A DNA stretch of 64,000 nucleotides, taken from the NCBI GenBank assembly GCA_014208095.1, contig JACHMT010000002.1, forward strand, positions 372,001-436,000, read 5' to 3'. Numbering within the stretch: the stretch's first letter is position 1; each line of letters starts with the position of its first letter. Of this stretch, positions 61,462 through 64,000 are shown one piece after another. The translations under genes and the position numbers were made by a program. Origin of the DNA: Actinospineispora eucalypti (GTDB lineage: Bacteria; Actinomycetota; Actinomycetes; Mycobacteriales; Pseudonocardiaceae). The notes beneath the pieces are model-generated. The model saw only the letters and a program-made list of their open reading frames with translations. It made no database searches and was not told where the DNA came from.

Positions 61462-62439
61462 ATGAGATCAATGAGGATCGTGGCACTGCTGGCGGCAGTG
61501 CTGGCGCTGACTGCCTGCTCGGTACAGGGCGGCAGCTCGGGCGGGGGCGGTGGCGCCTATCCCAGCCACCCGGTGGAGTTCACCGTGCCCACCCAGGCCG
61601 GCGGCAGCACCGACCTGATCACCCGCGCCCTGGGCCGCAGCCTGGAACAGCCGCTGGGGGAGCAGGCGGTGGTGGTGAACAAGCCGGGCGCGAACGGCAA
61701 GATCGCCGGCCGGGACGTGTTCGGCGGCGCGCCGGACGGCTACCGGGTCGCGGTGATGCCGCAGTCCCTGTTCTCCATCGGCCCGCTCATGGTGGCGGAC
61801 CCGGACGCCATCAAGCTGGACGAGATGACCTTCGTGAAGGGTCTGACGGTCGAGGACTACGTGCTGGTGGTGCCGGCCAACTCGCCGGTGCGCGGGGTGG
61901 CCGACCTGGCGGCGGCCGGCCGGATCGCCTACGGCACCACCGGTGCGGGCACCGGCAGCCAACTGTCCCAGGCGCTGCTGTTCGGCCTGGCCAAGGTGCC
62001 CTCCGCGCCGGTGCCGTTCGACGGCGGCGGCCCGCTGCTGAACGCGCTGCTGGGCGGGAAGGTGAACGCCGGCTCGCTGCAGATCGCCGAGGCGTACAAG
62101 CAGATCGAGGCCGGCACGATCCGCCCGCTGATGGTTTTCGGGGAGAAGCGGGTCGAGGCGCTGCCCAACGTGCCCACCGCGACCGAGCTCGGCTTCCAGA
62201 TCGTCGTCGACCAGCGCCGGTTCGTGGCGGCGCCGGCCGGCCTGCCGCCGGACGTGCGGAACAAGCTGGCCGGGGCGATCGACCAGGCGGTGGCCAGCCC
62301 CGAGTACAACCAGACGCTGCGCACCAACTACATCGCCCGGTGGGACGCGAACGGTGACCAGGTGCGCCAGCAGCTCACCGACAGCCTGGAGAAGTTCCGC
62401 GGGATGACCCAGCGGCTCGGCGTGAACCTGACCGGATGA
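61462..62439 (+). CDS. tctC: Tripartite tricarboxylate transporter substrate-binding lipoprotein
   Basis: A 325-residue TTT-family binding protein. Lipoprotein signal ends LTACS (residue 19), followed by a Gly/Ser linker. Family features: PVEFTVPTQAGGSTDLITRAL (about 37-57, quoted in part: QAGGSTDLITRA), VVNKPGANGKIAGRDV, YRVAVMPQSL, VPFDGGGPLLNALLGGKVNA and ELGFQIVVDQRRFVAAPAGLP. In the gudD operon the ligand is probably glucarate or a related diacid. Stop overlaps tctB by 4 bp. Confidence 0.9.
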   Translation: MRSMRIVALLAAVLALTACSVQGGSSGGGGGAYPSHPVEFTVPTQAGGSTDLITRALGRSLEQPLGEQAVVVNKPGANGKIAGRDVFGGAPDGYRVAVMPQSLFSIGPLMVADPDAIKLDEMTFVKGLTVEDYVLVVPANSPVRGVADLAAAGRIAYGTTGAGTGSQLSQALLFGLAKVPSAPVPFDGGGPLLNALLGGKVNAGSLQIAEAYKQIEAGTIRPLMVFGEKRVEALPNVPTATELGFQIVVDQRRFVAAPAGLPPDVRNKLAGAIDQAVASPEYNQTLRTNYIARWDANGDQVRQQLTDSLEKFRGMTQRLGVNLTG

Positions 62440-62912
62440 GCGCGCCGACCCGCCCGGAGGAGACCGAGACCGCCGACCACCGCCTGCGCCACACCGTGGC
62501 CGCCGGCGTCCCCCTGCTGCTCGGAGTCGTCGCGGCCGGGCTGTCCTGGCGCCTCGGCCTCGGCTCGCTGGCCGACCCGGGGCCCGGCATGTGGCCGCTC
62601 ATGGTGAGCGTGGCGATGGTGGTCACCGCTCTGGTGGTGCTGGCGTCCCGGCCCGCCGCGTCCGAGGAACGCTTCGGCCGGGGCGCGGTGACCGTGGCGA
62701 TCGCCGTGGCGTCCCTGATCGGTTATGCGCTGCTGTTCGAGCGGGTCGGCTTCGAGGTCCCCACCGTGGCCCTGCTGGTGCTGTGGTGCCGGGTGCTCGG
62801 GCGGGAGTCCTGGCGGACGACCTCGGCGGTCGCGGTGGGGGCGACCGCCGCGGTGTACCTGCTGTTCATCACCGGCCTGGGCGTGTCCCTGCCGCACATC
62901 GTGCACACCTGA
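62436..62912 (+). CDS. tctB: Tripartite tricarboxylate transporter small membrane subunit
   Basis: A 158-residue protein with four hydrophobic segments (VAAGVPLLLGVVAAGLSWRL; GMWPLMVSVAMVVTALVVL; VTVAIAVASLIGYALLF; SAVAVGATAAVYLLFITGLGV, each quoted in part) and the DPGPGMWPL motif after the first, as in TctB. Coupled to tctC by ATGA and followed by tctA after 13 bp. Confidence 0.88.
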   Translation: MSAPTRPEETETADHRLRHTVAAGVPLLLGVVAAGLSWRLGLGSLADPGPGMWPLMVSVAMVVTALVVLASRPAASEERFGRGAVTVAIAVASLIGYALLFERVGFEVPTVALLVLWCRVLGRESWRTTSAVAVGATAAVYLLFITGLGVSLPHIVHT

Positions 62913-62925
62913 CGGGACGTAGCTG

Positions 62926-64000
62926 ATGGGCTTTCTGACCCCGGTGATCGACGGCTTCGGCGTCGTGTTCCAGCCGGCCAACCTGCTGTACTGCCTGCTC
63001 GGGGTGACCCTGGGCATGCTGGTCGGGGTGCTGCCCGGCCTGGGGCCGGCGGCCACCATCGCCATCCTGCTGCCGGTCACCTACAGCATGCCGCCCACCT
63101 CAGCGATCATCATGCTGGCCGGGATCTTCTACGGCGCGCAGTACGGCGGCACCATCACCTCGGTGCTGCTGCGGCTGCCCGGCGAGGCGTCCAGCGTGGT
63201 CACCGCGATCGACGGCCACGAGATGGCCAAACAGGGCCGGGCCGGCGCCGCGTTGGGCATCTCGGCCATCGGTTCGTTCATCGGCGGCACGGTGGCGATC
63301 GTGGCGGTGTCCCTGGTGGCGCCGCTGCTGGCCCGGTTCGCGGTGGACTTCGGCCCGGCCGAGTACACGATGCTCGCCGTACTCGGCATCCTCATGGTCA
63401 CCACCCTGGGCGCCGGATCGGCGGCGAAGAGCCTGCTCATGGCCTGCCTCGGGCTGCTGCTGGCCACCATCGGCCAGGACCCGCTGCTGGGCACGCCCCG
63501 CCTGGCGTTCGGCAGCGACCAGCTGCTTGACGGCATCGACTTCGTCATCCTGGCCATGGGCGTATTCGGCGTGGGGGAGATCCTCTACAACCTGGAGTCG
63601 CTGCGCTCGCCGGCCCCGCCGCCGGTCACGGTCGGCTCGGTCTACCCGTCGCGGCGGGACATCCGGGACTCCCGGGGCGCGATCGGCCGGGGCTCGCTGG
63701 TCGGCTTCCTGCTCGGCGTGCTGCCCGGCGGCGGCGCCACCATGTCCTCGATGGTCGCCTACGCGGTGGAGCGGAAGGCGTCCAAGCACCCGGAGACCTT
63801 CGGCAAGGGGGCCATCCAGGCCGTCGCCGGGCCGGAGACCGCGAACAACGCGGCGGCCACCTCGTCCTTCGTGCCGCTGCTGTCCCTGGGCATCCCGGCC
63901 AACGCCACCATGGCGGTGATGTTCGGCGCGCTGCTGCTGCAGAACATCACCCCCGGCCCGCTGCTGGCCACCGAACGCCCCGAACTCTTCTGGGGCGTCA
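62926..64000 (+). CDS. tctA: Tripartite tricarboxylate transporter large membrane subunit, cut by window end
   Basis: The first 358 residues of an about 500-residue TctA. LGVTLGMLVGVLPGLGPAAT (about 24-43) with the Pro/Gly-rich signature, FYGAQYGGTITSVLLRLPGE (about 68-87), VGFLLGVLPGGGATMSSMVAY (about 258-278) as the second signature repeat, and GPETANNAAATSSFVPLLSLGIP are intact. Frame open to base 64000. Main channel subunit for proton- or sodium-driven diacid uptake with tctC and tctB. Confidence 0.93.
   Translation, partial: MGFLTPVIDGFGVVFQPANLLYCLLGVTLGMLVGVLPGLGPAATIAILLPVTYSMPPTSAIIMLAGIFYGAQYGGTITSVLLRLPGEASSVVTAIDGHEMAKQGRAGAALGISAIGSFIGGTVAIVAVSLVAPLLARFAVDFGPAEYTMLAVLGILMVTTLGAGSAAKSLLMACLGLLLATIGQDPLLGTPRLAFGSDQLLDGIDFVILAMGVFGVGEILYNLESLRSPAPPPVTVGSVYPSRRDIRDSRGAIGRGSLVGFLLGVLPGGGATMSSMVAYAVERKASKHPETFGKGAIQAVAGPETANNAAATSSFVPLLSLGIPANATMAVMFGALLLQNITPGPLLATERPELFWGV

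Overview
This 64-kb window is G+C-rich throughout, with strongly G/C-biased third codon positions, many GTG (and one TTG) starts, 4-bp ATGA/GTGA stop/start overlaps, and a dense mix of TetR, GntR, IclR, MerR, AraC and XRE regulators. It also carries an Lsr2 fragment and a deazaflavin (F420)-type oxidoreductase. Together these point to the chromosome of a soil actinomycete, perhaps a Pseudonocardiaceae-like genus; that placement is inferred from gene content, not from a marker gene. I found no rRNA, tRNA, CRISPR array, transposase or integrase.

Layout. 1-6.6 kb: 3' part of a histidine-utilisation operon (hutU, NCS1 permease, M20 amidohydrolase, hutF, hutI). 6.5-11.4 kb: surface and miscellaneous genes (pyruvyl-transferase-like protein, OmpA-like lipoprotein, TetR, small secreted Gly-rich protein, PL14-like lyase, RNA cyclic phosphodiesterase). 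11.3-15.8 kb: a minus-strand cell-wall operon encoding a bitopic membrane protein, a single polypeptide that fuses a SEDS (RodA/FtsW) polymerase to a class B PBP transpeptidase, and an MreB-like actin. 16-22 kb: small redox and regulatory genes, including a shortened erythromycin-esterase homologue, two SDRs, and a MerR regulator with its likely target. 22.3-26.3 kb: an acyl-CoA operon (crotonase, CaiB-type CoA-transferase, acyl-CoA dehydrogenase, FadR-type GntR) headed by a palindromic operator. 26.7-36.3 kb: SDR/MerR, AraC/nitrilase, serA, a three-subunit PaoABC-like molybdenum hydroxylase with a divergent TetR, and a USP-like protein.

36.8-47.9 kb looks like an acquired catabolic island. 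It starts at a truncated lsr2 and holds a TetR regulator plus two divergent operons: amidohydrolase, FAD hydroxylase and two alpha/beta-hydrolases on the minus strand; class D flavin monooxygenase, frameshifted zinc alcohol dehydrogenase, DUF3500 protein and HpaI-type aldolase on the plus strand. A similar 15-bp dyad lies upstream of the regulator gene and of both operons. The substrate is unknown.

47.9-64 kb, after a TetR/glycosyltransferase pair, is a sugar-diacid (aldarate) locus: kdgD, an oligopeptide-type ABC transporter whose binding-protein gene carries an in-frame amber codon, a TauE-like permease, a GntR-regulated galactarate/talarate-type dehydratase, an IclR regulator, gudD and a TctCBA transporter that runs off the end. 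Three copies of a 16-bp palindrome (best copy GTCCACATATGTGGAC) sit in front of kdgD, the ABC operon and gudD and probably define the IclR regulon. Both dehydratases would give 5-keto-4-deoxyglucarate, which KdgD converts to 2-oxoglutarate semialdehyde.

A non-coding repeat family (three long copies and one solo end) lies between operons at about 21.9, 26.4, 47.9 and 58.9 kb.
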